Source of the DNA: Paenibacillus oceani
Lineage (GTDB): Bacteria > Bacillota > Bacilli > Paenibacillales > NBRC-103111
Length of the DNA stretch: 64,000 nt
NCBI RefSeq assembly: GCF_014705615.1
Contig: NZ_JACXJA010000024.1
Span: 1 to 64,000 of the forward strand
Direction of reading: 5' to 3'
Shown one piece after another: positions 47,849-56,591 of this stretch. Both the position numbers and the translations under genes were made by a program. The notes beneath the pieces are model-generated. The model had not been told where the DNA came from. It made no database searches and saw only the letters and a program-made list of their open reading frames with translations. Within the stretch, counting starts at the first letter, position 1. Every line of letters begins with the position of its first letter.

Positions 47849-48021
47849 ATAATGATATAAAAATATAAATAAGAAACGGGTTCACTTCAGATGATTTTAT
47901 GGAAGTGGGATCTTCGAAGGAGCTTTTCTTGCGGGCGGAGCATATCCGGCTTCGCTGAGAACTTATACTTTGAGGCTTCACTCCTAACCAAATAAAGCAG
48001 GATAACGGAGGAGGAACGACG

Positions 48022-48375
48022 ATGATTCAAATCAGCGATCAAGCTACCGCCAAAATAGCGGAACTGATTGAGAATTCGGAAGTAAACGGCGCATTTTTGC
48101 GGTTCGGCGTCAACGACGGAGGCTGCAGCGGATTATCGTACCAGATCCGGATCGACGACGAGATGCAGGAAGACGATCAAGTGATGGAGTGGTCTTCGTT
48201 TAAAGTGGTTGTCGACTCCGCGAGCCAGCCTTTCGTGGATGGCGTCCAGATCGGATATAAAGAAGCCGGGATGACCGGCGGTTTTACGATCGACAATCCG
48301 AATGCCAAAGCGACCTGCGGCTGCGGAGCGAGTTTCCGGACGGCCGCGTACCGGGGCCAGGCTAAGAAGTGCTAA
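48022..48375 (+). CDS. A-type iron-sulfur carrier (IscA/ErpA/HesB family)
   Basis: 117 residues. The three cluster-binding cysteines are C35 (GGCSGLSY), C99 and C101 (TCGCGASF); an extra Cys ends the protein. Such proteins pass Fe-S clusters to apo-targets. GGAGGAGG precedes the ATG. A flavin reductase follows, and a PerR/Fur-like box lies in its promoter, consistent with control by iron or peroxide. Confidence 0.92.
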   Translation: MIQISDQATAKIAELIENSEVNGAFLRFGVNDGGCSGLSYQIRIDDEMQEDDQVMEWSSFKVVVDSASQPFVDGVQIGYKEAGMTGGFTIDNPNAKATCGCGASFRTAAYRGQAKKC

Positions 48376-48448
48376 GACCGGAGAAGAGGCCGCCTTGGAC
48401 CGATCCGCTTGCGTATGTCCAACTACGATTCGAACAGGAATGGTGAAG

Positions 48449-48985
48449 ATGAAGCTGCTAGGTATTTCAGGGACGATAGTAGGGTCCAAAACCGCGATTG
48501 CGGTTCATCAAGTGTTGGAGGCGGTACGCCGCGACAATCCGGATATTGAAACGCAACTGCTCGATCTGAAGCAGTACGACGTCCAATTTTGCGACGGGAG
48601 AGATCCTGCCGCTTATACGGGCGATACGCGAAAAGTCATCGACATCGTTGCCGAGGCGGACTTTTATATGATCGGCACGCCGATCTTCCAGTCTTCCCTG
48701 ACCGGCGTTCTGAAAAATTTGTTCGACCTGGTGCCGGTGAACGCCCTATACAATAAAGTGATGGGGTTTGTCGCGACAGGCGGCACGTACCAGCACTATC
48801 TCGTCGTGGAAAATCAGCTCAAGCCGATTGCCGGTTACTTCCGGGCGTTTGTCGCACCAAGCTATGTCTACTTGCATGACGACCACTTTAATCCGGACAA
48901 ACAAATCGCCGACGAGGATGTGCTCAGGCGAATCGACAGGTTGGCCGAGGAAGTGGTATTCATGCAGCGCAAGCTTAAATCGTAA
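48449..48985 (+). CDS. NAD(P)H-dependent FMN reductase (flavodoxin fold)
   Basis: 178 residues. The FMN-phosphate loop is LGISGTIVGSKT, and IGTPIFQSSLTGVLKNLFDLV contacts the isoalloxazine ring. The C-terminal dimer helices follow. It resembles the SsuE/azoreductase-like group. ATG 48449 is preferred, with AGGA at proper distance; ATG 48440 is possible. It begins 73 bp after the Fe-S scaffold gene and likely shares its promoter, perhaps supplying electrons for cluster or sulfur chemistry. Confidence 0.82.
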   Translation: MKLLGISGTIVGSKTAIAVHQVLEAVRRDNPDIETQLLDLKQYDVQFCDGRDPAAYTGDTRKVIDIVAEADFYMIGTPIFQSSLTGVLKNLFDLVPVNALYNKVMGFVATGGTYQHYLVVENQLKPIAGYFRAFVAPSYVYLHDDHFNPDKQIADEDVLRRIDRLAEEVVFMQRKLKS

Positions 48986-49053
48986 GCGGCCACCAAGCTG
49001 AGCTGCCGCCCCGATTAAGTGAAGCCTTCATTGCATTCGTAAACAATTCGCAA

Positions 49054-49080
49054 ACACCGCCTGTAAAGGCGGTGTATTTT
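49054..49080. terminator. terminator after the flavin reductase
   Basis: ACACCGCCT (49054-49062) pairs exactly with AGGCGGTGT (49067-49075), followed by ATTTTG. Confidence 0.8.
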
Positions 49081-49132
49081 GCGGATTATACCGGCTTGCG
49101 CCCAAAAAACCGCGAATGAATCGCGGATCGGG

Positions 49133-49432
49133 TCACGGACCCGGCGACTGGACGGAAAACACGATATCCTGCCCTTGGCAGTCGATCGTCAGATCGCGAT
49201 TGTCCAAATACCAGATGTCGGTTTCCTCCATAAATAAAGTGATCCCGGCATTGCCCGGAGTAACCGAGATCGCCGGATAACGAGGCTCGGTCTTGGTGAC
49301 GCCGAGCGAATAAGCATCGTCGCCGCCGCCGCTGTACCGGACGAATACGCGAAGCTGATCGCCCTCGCGGACGCCCCATTCCTCCTTAAAGCAATTGACG
49401 GCTGCAGAAGTTACATTCAGGCTGGTCATCAT
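49133..49432 (-). CDS. HesB-like protein of the YneR type
   Basis: 99 residues with the A-type scaffold fold pattern: VTSAAVNCFKEEWGVREGDQLRVFVRYSGGGDDAYSLGV and TLFMEETDIWYLDNRDLTIDCQGQDIVF. It lacks the CGCG cysteine pair; only two cysteines remain at non-canonical places. Such YneR-like proteins are common in Bacillales and probably do not carry clusters. Weak ribosome site (GAGGTG). Convergent with the flavin reductase gene. Confidence 0.78.
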   Translation of the reverse strand: MMTSLNVTSAAVNCFKEEWGVREGDQLRVFVRYSGGGDDAYSLGVTKTEPRYPAISVTPGNAGITLFMEETDIWYLDNRDLTIDCQGQDIVFSVQSPGP

Positions 49433-49663
49433 TCAACACCTCGCAAAGGGATGTAGGGATCTTGCTGTTCGGCACAAGGAGCATCGGCCGCCTTATATAG
49501 CAACAGCGGTAAAAAAGAGTCGCCTCCTTCCTACCGCCGTTCGAGGTTACTGCTTGAGGGGGACGAGAGGTCCCCATCGATTTCAAGTATAAAGGATAAC
49601 GCCAACAAAGTAAACATACATATATAATTTGTATGATTTCCAAAGACGGGCGGCAGTAAGCTG

Positions 49664-51208
49664 TTACTTGATCTTCACCCGGAACGGCTGACGGATTTTG
49701 TTATAGTGATAGTCGTAGATCCGGAACACGAACGGCTCGGGGAAATATTCGCCCATTAATTCCGAACCTGTCATCACGCAGTTCAGCTTTTGGACCGTCT
49801 CCTCGGAAGAGCTGTACCCTCCGCAACCGAGCCCATACCCGTCTGAAGGGTCGAACCAGCTTTGCTCCATGGTGTTCAGCGAATGTATGTCAATCATGTG
49901 GGGAGAGAACTTGTTATCAACGTCCTTCTCAAGATCGAACGAAAACTCCCAGCGGTTCGGATATTTGTTCACATCGAGAAGTCTGATCCGCTCGTCCGGT
50001 ACTTTAAGCAGTTTTTTCTCGCGGGTATCCACGATAATCTCGCGTTTGCTCTTGTCCAGCGCACGGATGGTACTGCCTACAAGGTCGAGCGATTGCGGAT
50101 TGGCGAGCAGGCTCCCTTCAAAGTAGATCGTATGCAATGTTTTAGGCCGGGTAACCGGATAGACGAAATATTGCCGTTCGAAGCCGCGGAGCGGCTTCAG
50201 CTCCAGGCCGTCCTGATCGACAAGTCTCAGATCCTCGATGGAGAACAACTGCTTGCTGTTGTTCGGATCGACCGAGAGATCGAGACGAATGGCGGTAGGA
50301 AGCAAGGTCGCCCGCTTAAACGTTACGTTTTGTCCGTCCAAAGAAACCGTCTCGTTCAGCTCGAATACTTGTTTGGCGACAATTTGATCTTTGCGGATCG
50401 AGAAGCTAAGGTTCCATTCCTTATCCAGCTGCACGGTTTTCTGGTACCCGGGCTTCATCGGCACATGCATCGTTACACGTAAACGAAGTTTGTCCGGAAT
50501 CGCCGCGTCTTCCTTCCAGCGAATCTCCATCGCGCCGTTCTCCCAGGGTCCGCTGAACGTGCCGCTGCTGCTGAAGATGTCGCTGCCGCTGCTCATCATA
50601 GGCTGGCCTACGGGGTACTCCTCACCGGTAGCCGCGTCCACCCACTTGGCCTGGATCCGTACGCTGTCGTAGCCGTTCTTATCTTTGATCGAATAGTACA
50701 CAACCATACGCAATTCGTCGACGATTAAATCTTCGATCCGTAATTCGATCCCGTCGTGCTCGACCGATTTGCCGACATACTGCTTGTATCCCTGCTCGGC
50801 AGCAATGTGAAGGCCGTCCTTCGAATCAAGAAGCTGTGTCGTCAGTTTCCCGACGAACGATGCGAAAGCGGGGGAGAAGCCTAGAGCGGCGGACAGCGCG
50901 AGAACGAGCAGAGCCGCGGCTGCGCCGGTCGCCCGTTTTTTTCGCTTTTTGCGGGCAAGCTCCCGTTTGGCTTGGCGGATTCCTTCCCGGATGTATGTTT
51001 CCATATCGGGAGGGGGGGAGGCCAGCCAATATACATCCTTCAATGACTGGATGGCCGGGGCCGGTGCAAGCTCCGGATGCGCGGCCGCTTCCGCTTCCGT
51101 TTCTCCGGGGGAGTCCTGTTCAGGGGGAGCGACGCGGGCCCATTTGCACCGATAACTGTCAAGACCGATTATGTACTTCCAAAAACGCCGTTTCGACTTG
51201 TCCCTCAA
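49664..51208 (-). CDS. DUF4179-type membrane anti-sigma factor
   Basis: 514 residues. A cytoplasmic N-terminus (about 1-90) includes SLKDVYWLASPPPDMETYIREGIRQAKRELARKKRKKR. One transmembrane segment (about 93-113) precedes the DUF4179 region with GLHIAAEQGYKQYVGKSVEHDGIELRIEDLIVDELRMVVYYSI and a long beta-rich extracytoplasmic part to the end. DUF4179 proteins pair with ECF sigma factors as anti-sigma factors. The start is TTG 51208, which overlaps the sigma stop codon (TTGA), giving coupling; no other start fits. The open frame runs to 51526 but only as a shadow of the sigma gene. Confidence 0.82.
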   Translation of the reverse strand: MRDKSKRRFWKYIIGLDSYRCKWARVAPPEQDSPGETEAEAAAHPELAPAPAIQSLKDVYWLASPPPDMETYIREGIRQAKRELARKKRKKRATGAAAALLVLALSAALGFSPAFASFVGKLTTQLLDSKDGLHIAAEQGYKQYVGKSVEHDGIELRIEDLIVDELRMVVYYSIKDKNGYDSVRIQAKWVDAATGEEYPVGQPMMSSGSDIFSSSGTFSGPWENGAMEIRWKEDAAIPDKLRLRVTMHVPMKPGYQKTVQLDKEWNLSFSIRKDQIVAKQVFELNETVSLDGQNVTFKRATLLPTAIRLDLSVDPNNSKQLFSIEDLRLVDQDGLELKPLRGFERQYFVYPVTRPKTLHTIYFEGSLLANPQSLDLVGSTIRALDKSKREIIVDTREKKLLKVPDERIRLLDVNKYPNRWEFSFDLEKDVDNKFSPHMIDIHSLNTMEQSWFDPSDGYGLGCGGYSSSEETVQKLNCVMTGSELMGEYFPEPFVFRIYDYHYNKIRQPFRVKIK

Positions 51209-51744
51209 TCCGGTTCCCCGTCCTTCCGCATATAGTCTTTTAACTTGCGAAGCGCTTTGTACAGCCACGTTTTGATCGTGCCGTCGGGATATTGCATCGC
51301 TGCGGCGATCTCGCGTATCGTCAGATCCTCGAAATATTTCAGGATCACGATCTGCTTCTGCCGCGGTTCCAACACGTCCAGAGCCGATTCCAGGCTGTCC
51401 CGGACCGCCCGGATCTCGGTTACGTCGGCGCGTTCGTCCGGTATGCCGCCGGAGCGGTATTCCGCTTGCCGGCTTCGCCGCCGCCGCTCGTCGTTGCAAT
51501 AGTTGATCAGGATGCGGACAAGCCATGTGCCCGCATAATCCGGCTTGCGAAGCGAATGAAGCTTCATATAAGCGCGGTACGTGACTTCCTGAATCGCTTC
51601 CAGAGCGTCCGCTTCACTTCGAAAATACGCGAACGCAATTCGGTACAGCTTGTCATGATGCAGGACCATTAGACGATAAAACGCCTCGTCGTCGCCCCTG
51701 CGGGCCGCCAGAACCAGCTCGGCCGGATTCGTTTGCTCATCCAC
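51205..51744 (-). CDS. ECF RNA polymerase sigma factor (second pair)
   Basis: 179 residues. Region 2 has AFYRLMVLHHDKLYRIAFAYFRSEADALEAIQEVTYRAYMKLHSLRKPDYAGTWLVRILINYCNDERRRR. Region 4 has LEPRQKQIVILKYFEDLTIREIAAAMQYPDGTIKTWLYKALRKLK. It resembles B. subtilis SigV/SigX-like factors. The GTG at 51744 follows AAAGGGGAG. It overlaps its DUF4179 anti-sigma by 4 bp. An ECF-like promoter lies just upstream. Confidence 0.87.
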   Translation of the reverse strand: MDEQTNPAELVLAARRGDDEAFYRLMVLHHDKLYRIAFAYFRSEADALEAIQEVTYRAYMKLHSLRKPDYAGTWLVRILINYCNDERRRRSRQAEYRSGGIPDERADVTEIRAVRDSLESALDVLEPRQKQIVILKYFEDLTIREIAAAMQYPDGTIKTWLYKALRKLKDYMRKDGEPD

Positions 51745-51774
51745 TCGGAACGTGCTCCCCTTTCGGTTTTGTTT

Positions 51775-51806
51775 ATTAGACTGGGCAATCCAGGAAAAAG
51801 TTTTAA
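51775..51806 (-). promoter_or_regulatory. candidate ECF promoter (autoregulation)
   Basis: On the - strand, TTAAAACTTTTT (51806 to 51795) is followed after about 14 bp by GTCTAAT (51781 to 51775). This fits the AAC-N16-CGTC-like pattern of ECF promoters, with one change in the -10. Confidence 0.45.
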
Positions 51807-51818
51807 GAGATAACACAA

Positions 51819-51852
51819 AGGGCCGTCCGTTTTCACGGACGACCCTGTTTTT
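51819..51852. terminator. bidirectional terminator between SASP and sigma genes
   Basis: AGGGCCGTCCGT (51819-51830) pairs with ACGGACGACCCT (51835-51846); GTTTTT follows on the + strand and T-rich sequence on the - strand. Confidence 0.75.
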
Positions 51853-51926
51853 CCCGTAGGCCGGGACTTATGGTTTACGCATTGAAGGAGATATTATGGG
51901 TCGGGACCCTACACAGCTAATGCAAA

Positions 51927-52118
51927 TTACCGGCGACCCGCAAGAGTTTGCTCCGCGATTTGCACGAGCTGCTTCGTGATTTGTCCTCCGACCGAACCGT
52001 TTTGGCGGGACGAAGTTTCCGCACCCAAAGTTACGCCCAGCGTGCTTGCCGCTTCATACTTCATTTGGTCAATTGCGCTAGCGCTTTGAGGTACAACATA
52101 AGTATTGTTGTTTGGCAT
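51927..52118 (-). CDS. alpha/beta-type small acid-soluble spore protein
   Basis: 63 residues. YEAASTLGVTLGAETSSRQNGSVGGQITKQLV matches the SASP core, including the E-A segment cut by GPR during germination. It coats spore DNA in the A-like form and protects it from UV damage. GGAGGTGAACAC precedes the ATG. Forespore-specific expression is expected. The cognate protease gene gpr is also in this window. Confidence 0.93.
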   Translation of the reverse strand: MPNNNTYVVPQSASAIDQMKYEAASTLGVTLGAETSSRQNGSVGGQITKQLVQIAEQTLAGRR

Positions 52119-52198
52119 GTGTGTTCACCTCCTCTGTAGTTGGTTTTCATATTATTATAGGAAACGGCGAATGCCATACATCGCGGGAAGTGGTAATT

Positions 52199-53140
52199 TT
52201 ATCCGGCTACATCACGCCGCGTGAAGAAGTACCAGGCCGCAGCGTGAAACATCGCGAAGTAGGCGGTCAGCATCACGATCGAGAAGCCCAGCGTCATCCC
52301 GGGAAGCGGGGCGCCGCCGTCCAGATAGGGAGTGAGATTGGTATTGGCGAACAATATATATTTGGCCCAGGCTTTCTCGCCGAACAAGAAAGTAACGGTC
52401 GTCCCGGTAAACAGCAGCACGCAGGACAGTAGCACCGACATGGAGCTGCTGCGCGCAACGGCGGAGATCATAAAGGCGAATGTGACGATCATAAGGAGAT
52501 TAACCGATTTGAGCCCATACGTTTGCAGGGTATGAAGGATCATCGATTTTTCTTGGACAGCGCCGTCTATGAGGGTCAGATGCGGCAGGGCGACATGCCC
52601 GAAGCCATGATCGATCAGCCCTTGCACGAAACCGGCGGCAGCGAGTATCCCGATCAGCATCAAGGCGAATCCGACGACCGACACGTATTTGGCCATCAAC
52701 AGCTTCGTTCTTCCGACGGGCCGGGTCAGCAGCATCTTGATCGTTCCCCAGGAAAACTCGCTTGCGATGCTGTCAGCCGCTACGATGACGGAGAGCAGCG
52801 TAATGATGCTGGTCAGCATCGACAGCGATTGTACCGTTCCCCAGACGGATTGTTCTTCCGGTGGCATGTCATGGTCAAGCCGGTATTGGTTCAGCGCAGC
52901 CGCGTCCAGCTTGTGCTGGCGTTCGCTGTCTGTCAGCTGTCCCTCAACGAGCGTCTTCTCGATTTTGCTATTTTCCTCGCGCAGTTCGGTCCGCCAGTCT
53001 TGCCCCGAAGGAGGGAACAACGGACTGACATAGGTCGGGGCGAAAGCGAGCACCAGCAGCACCCCGATCAGCACCCAGTTTCGCCGTCTGGCGAAAATTT
53101 TCAAAAATTCCGCCTGCAAGATCCGGAGAAAGGTAATCAT
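52199..53140 (-). CDS. ABC-2-type transporter permease
   Basis: 313 residues with about six hydrophobic segments and a soluble loop (SGQDWRTELREENSKIEKTLVEGQLTDSERQHKLDAAALNQYRLDH) between helices 1 and 2. The NWVLIGVLLVLAF and SEFSWGTIKMLLTRPVGRTKLLMAKYVSVVGFALM segments are typical of the BcrB/YhaP-like ABC-2 group. It begins 1 bp after the ATPase gene ends, so it is coupled. Substrate unknown. Confidence 0.88.
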   Translation of the reverse strand: MITFLRILQAEFLKIFARRRNWVLIGVLLVLAFAPTYVSPLFPPSGQDWRTELREENSKIEKTLVEGQLTDSERQHKLDAAALNQYRLDHDMPPEEQSVWGTVQSLSMLTSIITLLSVIVAADSIASEFSWGTIKMLLTRPVGRTKLLMAKYVSVVGFALMLIGILAAAGFVQGLIDHGFGHVALPHLTLIDGAVQEKSMILHTLQTYGLKSVNLLMIVTFAFMISAVARSSSMSVLLSCVLLFTGTTVTFLFGEKAWAKYILFANTNLTPYLDGGAPLPGMTLGFSIVMLTAYFAMFHAAAWYFFTRRDVAG

Positions 53141-53141
53141 G

Positions 53142-54104
53142 TTAAGGCCTCCCCGTCATTTCCATAAATTTGTCTTCCAGCGACTTCGCCTGGATCGATA
53201 TGCCGGATACGCGAACTCCGCCGGCGACCAGCTTGGCGTTAATATCGGCGATGCAGCCGGCGCTTGTCGTCACGAGAATGCCGAGCGGATCGCTGTCTAC
53301 CGCCAGCCCGTCGAACGCGAGGGCGATCACCTTCCTGGCGGCCTCCCGGCTGTCGACCTGAAACAGGATCGGGACGGCATGCTCCGACGTATTCTCCTCC
53401 GTCACCTGCTGGATGCCGATAAGCACTCCTTGTTGAATGACGCCTACCCGGTCGCACATCAGCTCCATCTCCGACAGCAGATGGCTGGAGACGACGACGG
53501 CGATCCTTTCCTCGCGGGCGAGCGTCTTCAACTGGTCGCGGAGCTCGCGGATGCCGGCTGGATCGAGTCCGTTCGTCGGTTCGTCGAGAATGAGCACCTT
53601 CGGCTTGTGCATAAGCGCTTGCGCCACGCCGAGCCGCTGGCGCATGCCGAGCGAGTACGTTTTGACCTTGTCGTGAATCCGGTTGTCGAGTCCGACCATC
53701 GAGACGACGTCCAGGATGCGGTAGCGGTCTATGCCATTGCCGGGAACGAGCTTGGCGAAGTGGAGCAGATTTTTGTAGCCGGACATAAACTTGTACATCT
53801 CCGGATTTTCGACGATCGCTCCGATGCTGCGGAGCGCCTTGTCCGGAGCGCGCCGCACGTCGTGTCCGTCCACCTTCATCGAGCCGTCCGAGATCGACAT
53901 CAGTCCGACGAGCATCCGGATCAGCGTCGTTTTGCCGGCGCCGTTCGGGCCGAGCAGGCCGAATATTTCGCCGGGGTAGACGTCGAAGGAAACGTTGCGG
54001 ACGATCGTTTTTTTGCCGATATGCTTGTATACGTTGCGAATTTCGATAACAGGCGGTTGCCCGGCTGCGCCGGAATGTTCCCGTAATTGTTGCGAGGCGG
54101 TCAT
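53142..54104 (-). CDS. ABC transporter ATP-binding protein (BcrA/CcmA-like)
   Basis: 320 residues. Walker A is LLGPNGAGKTT, the signature YSLGMRQRLGVAQAL, and Walker B VLILDEPTNGLDP, followed by the H-loop (VVSSHLLSEMEL). A C-terminal extension of about 90 residues is usual for the BcrA group. The group includes bacitracin exporters but also many unknown systems, and lies here next to a two-component system, a combination often used in peptide-antibiotic sensing. GGAGAG precedes the ATG. Confidence 0.9.
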   Translation of the reverse strand: MTASQQLREHSGAAGQPPVIEIRNVYKHIGKKTIVRNVSFDVYPGEIFGLLGPNGAGKTTLIRMLVGLMSISDGSMKVDGHDVRRAPDKALRSIGAIVENPEMYKFMSGYKNLLHFAKLVPGNGIDRYRILDVVSMVGLDNRIHDKVKTYSLGMRQRLGVAQALMHKPKVLILDEPTNGLDPAGIRELRDQLKTLAREERIAVVVSSHLLSEMELMCDRVGVIQQGVLIGIQQVTEENTSEHAVPILFQVDSREAARKVIALAFDGLAVDSDPLGILVTTSAGCIADINAKLVAGGVRVSGISIQAKSLEDKFMEMTGRP

Positions 54105-54209
54105 AGCAGCTCTCTCCAGTCTGGTATAAAGGATGACACCAGCTTACCGCACCACTCTTTCACCCGTCTTAACCGAATGTGAAGAGAAGCTTAAGCTCGC
54201 CTTAATCGT

Positions 54210-54245
54210 AAAAAAACCGCCGGGGCTTTACGCCAAGCCCGGCGG
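54210..54245 (-). terminator. terminator of the two-component operon
   Basis: CCGCCGGGGCTT (54217-54228) pairs with AAGCCCGGCGG (54235-54245). Seven A at 54210-54216 give a T run on the - strand. Confidence 0.85.
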
Positions 54246-54253
54246 AATGAAAG

Positions 54254-55684
54254 CTAATCGGTATTCGGTTGAACCGGCTCGGCGGGCAGCAGGATCGTAA
54301 ATACGGTCCAGCCGGGCGTGTGCCGGGAAAGCGCCAACGTCCCTTGATGCTTCTCGACGATTTTTTTGGCGATGGCAAGTCCCAGTCCGGTGCCGCCCAG
54401 GCTGTTGCGCGCTTCGTCGCCGCGCACGAACGGCTCGAACAGCGTCGGTTGAAGCCGCTGCGGGATGCCGACGCCGTTATCCGCCACCTCGATGGCGATG
54501 AGCGAGCCTTGCCTGCGGAGAGCCAGCCGCAGCTCCGTCCCCGGCGGATTGTATTTCATCGCATTGGAGATCAGGTTGGAGAGAACGCGAGCCATCTGAC
54601 GGGGGTCGATGCCGGCCGTCCATAGGCCGTGCGGAATGTCCGCTTCCAGCTTGAACAGCTTCTCCTCCAGCTCTTCGTAAAACTCGGCGGCGATCTCGCG
54701 GAGAAATTCGGCCAGATCGGTCCGGACGAGGGTCAGCTTGAAGCCGGGCGTATCCATCGTCAGCAGCTCGAAGATCGCATCGATCAAGTTCGTCAGCCGC
54801 ACCGATTTGTCGTGGATCAGCTTCAAGTATCGCTCCTTGCGTTCTTCGTCCGGCACCATCCCTTCCTGCAGCGCGCGGGCGTAACCCTGGATGCTCGTAA
54901 GCGGAGTTTTCAGGTCGTGGGACAAATCGAGCAGCATATGATTTTTGCTTTGCTCCAGCACCGCTTTTTCCTTCTCTGCGTCCGACAGCTTCCCGGCCAA
55001 ATAATGATAAGCGTCGCGGAGCTGAGCGATTTCCGAGTGCGCTTTGGCCGCGATCTGAATCTGCGTGTCGTATTGCCCTTCGGTCAGCTGCTGCAGTCCT
55101 TTGGCAACCGCGTGCAGCGGACGGCTGATTTTCCGGGACGTACGCCTTGCGTACAGCAAAACGAGGCCGATTTGCAGCAACAGAAAAATCGCCAGAAACA
55201 AAAGCAGATGGCGGCCGATTAACCAGTCGGTCTGCTCGGCGTTTTTGCGCAGCTCCACCGTGCCGCTTACTTCGCCCATCGGAATTTTCAGCAGCACCAG
55301 GTACGGCTTGCCGTCTTCGCCGGCGACCGGCATGGCGGTCGTATAATAGGGCAGCTCGCGCTTATTCCCGAGCAACAGGTACAGCTCCGTATCCGTATAA
55401 ACCGGGCTCCGGCCGTTGTCCGGGCCGATCGTATGCACCACACGGCCGGCTTCGTCCAATACTTCGACGGAAGCTCCGGCGGATTCCAGCTCGCCCATAG
55501 CGATCGAGCGGTAATCGGGCTTCGCAATATCCTGAGCCGTCTGAAGCGGTACGGCGCCTTTCTCCAGCTTTATGCCGAGCGAGACGATCGTGACGCATAG
55601 CACGATAACGAAGAGCAGGGCGGTCAGCAGCACGAACTGCAAATAATTGCGCATCATCGCCGAGTAGATCCGGTTACGTTTCAT
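54254..55684 (-). CDS. sensor histidine kinase
   Basis: 476 residues. Two membrane segments (about 10-33 and 160-180) flank an extracellular domain of about 125 residues. HAMP follows (RRTSRKISRPLHAVAKGLQQLTEG), then HisKA with LLDLSHDLKTPLTSIQGYARAL (His near 259) and HATPase_c with NLISNAMKYNPPG, DNGVGIP and GGTGLGLAIAKKI. ATG 55684 has AAAAGGATC upstream and overlaps the regulator gene by 11 bp. It pairs with the preceding response regulator. Signal unknown. Confidence 0.92.
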   Translation of the reverse strand: MKRNRIYSAMMRNYLQFVLLTALLFVIVLCVTIVSLGIKLEKGAVPLQTAQDIAKPDYRSIAMGELESAGASVEVLDEAGRVVHTIGPDNGRSPVYTDTELYLLLGNKRELPYYTTAMPVAGEDGKPYLVLLKIPMGEVSGTVELRKNAEQTDWLIGRHLLLFLAIFLLLQIGLVLLYARRTSRKISRPLHAVAKGLQQLTEGQYDTQIQIAAKAHSEIAQLRDAYHYLAGKLSDAEKEKAVLEQSKNHMLLDLSHDLKTPLTSIQGYARALQEGMVPDEERKERYLKLIHDKSVRLTNLIDAIFELLTMDTPGFKLTLVRTDLAEFLREIAAEFYEELEEKLFKLEADIPHGLWTAGIDPRQMARVLSNLISNAMKYNPPGTELRLALRRQGSLIAIEVADNGVGIPQRLQPTLFEPFVRGDEARNSLGGTGLGLAIAKKIVEKHQGTLALSRHTPGWTVFTILLPAEPVQPNTD

Positions 55685-56390
55685 GACGGGCGATCCTTTT
55701 CTCGAATTTATAGCCGATGCCTCGCACGGTGATGATATAAGCCGGATTTCGCGGATCGTCCTCCAGCTTCTCGCGGATTTTGCTGATATGGACCATAATC
55801 GTATTGTCATCGCCGAAATAAAAATCGTCCCAGATCGATTCGAACAGCTGCTTTTTCGTAAATACTTTGCCGGGATGGCGCATCATCAGCTCGACCATTT
55901 TGTACTCAAGGGAAGTCAGAGGCAGGAGGGCGCCATGTTTGCTGACCGTACAGCTGGACGGATCAAGCTGTAAATCTCCGGCGGTCAGGACGGAAGGTTC
56001 GCTATGCTCTGGAGCTTGTCCGAGCTTGTAATACCGGCGCAGCTGCGCCTGGATGCGGGCCGTTACTTCCAACGGATTAAACGGCTTGGCGATGTAATCG
56101 TCCGCTCCGAGGCCGAGGCCGAGTATTTTATCGTTATCGTGGCTTTTCGCCGACAGCAGGATGACCGGGATGTTATGAGTTTTGCGTATTTCTTTCAGCG
56201 TCCGCAAGCCGTCCATATTCGGCATCATAATATCGAGCAGCAGCAAGGCAACCTCGTGTTCTCCGAGCATCCGGACCGCTTCGGCTCCATCCGAGGCTTC
56301 CAATACCCGCAGTCCGTCGGCTTCCAGATATAAAGACAACAGCTCGCGGATTTCCGCTTCGTCGTCGGCGATCAGTATGGTGCGGGACAT
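55674..56390 (-). CDS. OmpR-family response regulator
   Basis: 238 residues. The receiver domain (TILIADDEAEIRELL, phospho-Asp in LLLLDIMMPNMDGLRTL, Lys in YIAKPFNPLEV) is followed by a winged-helix DNA-binding domain (LTSLEYKMVELMMRHPGKVFTKKQLFESIW ending VRGIGYKFEK). AAAGGAGAG lies upstream of ATG 56390; the in-frame ATG at 56444 is less likely. It forms an operon with the downstream kinase; the ABC pair beyond the terminator may be a target. Confidence 0.93.
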   Translation of the reverse strand: MSRTILIADDEAEIRELLSLYLEADGLRVLEASDGAEAVRMLGEHEVALLLLDIMMPNMDGLRTLKEIRKTHNIPVILLSAKSHDNDKILGLGLGADDYIAKPFNPLEVTARIQAQLRRYYKLGQAPEHSEPSVLTAGDLQLDPSSCTVSKHGALLPLTSLEYKMVELMMRHPGKVFTKKQLFESIWDDFYFGDDNTIMVHISKIREKLEDDPRNPAYIITVRGIGYKFEKRIARHET

Positions 56391-56506
56391 GAATCGATCG
56401 GCTCTCCTTTGCGCTAACAGTAATCGATGATCATTATATAACATTGGCCGTCAAATGAGTAACGGAGACGGAATTTCCATCAAAAATGGAACAATTCAAG
56501 TTAAAA

Positions 56507-56559
56507 TGATTTTTTCAATCAAAAAAATGATTGTTGTAATCATTCATATGATTTATAAT
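56507..56559 (+). promoter_or_regulatory. promoter with two operators TGATT-N5-AATCA
   Basis: Identical dyads lie at 56507-56521 and 56528-56542, 21 bp centre to centre (two helix turns). The second covers the -35 TTGTTG (56531-56536); the -10 TATAAT is at 56554-56559 (17-bp spacer). This is a typical repressor arrangement in front of the SIS-domain gene. Confidence 0.7.
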
Positions 56560-56591
56560 TTCATTAGGATGATAAGGGAGGGTAACGAACT

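Noticed and set aside
51209-51526. N-terminal extension of the DUF4179 protein
   Set aside because: This part is only the other frame of the sigma gene; DUF4179 similarity and coupling start at 51208.
52199-54104. bacteriocin or bacitracin resistance transporter
   Set aside because: The ATPase is of the BcrA group, but no precursor, immunity or undecaprenyl-recycling gene accompanies it; the substrate is unknown.
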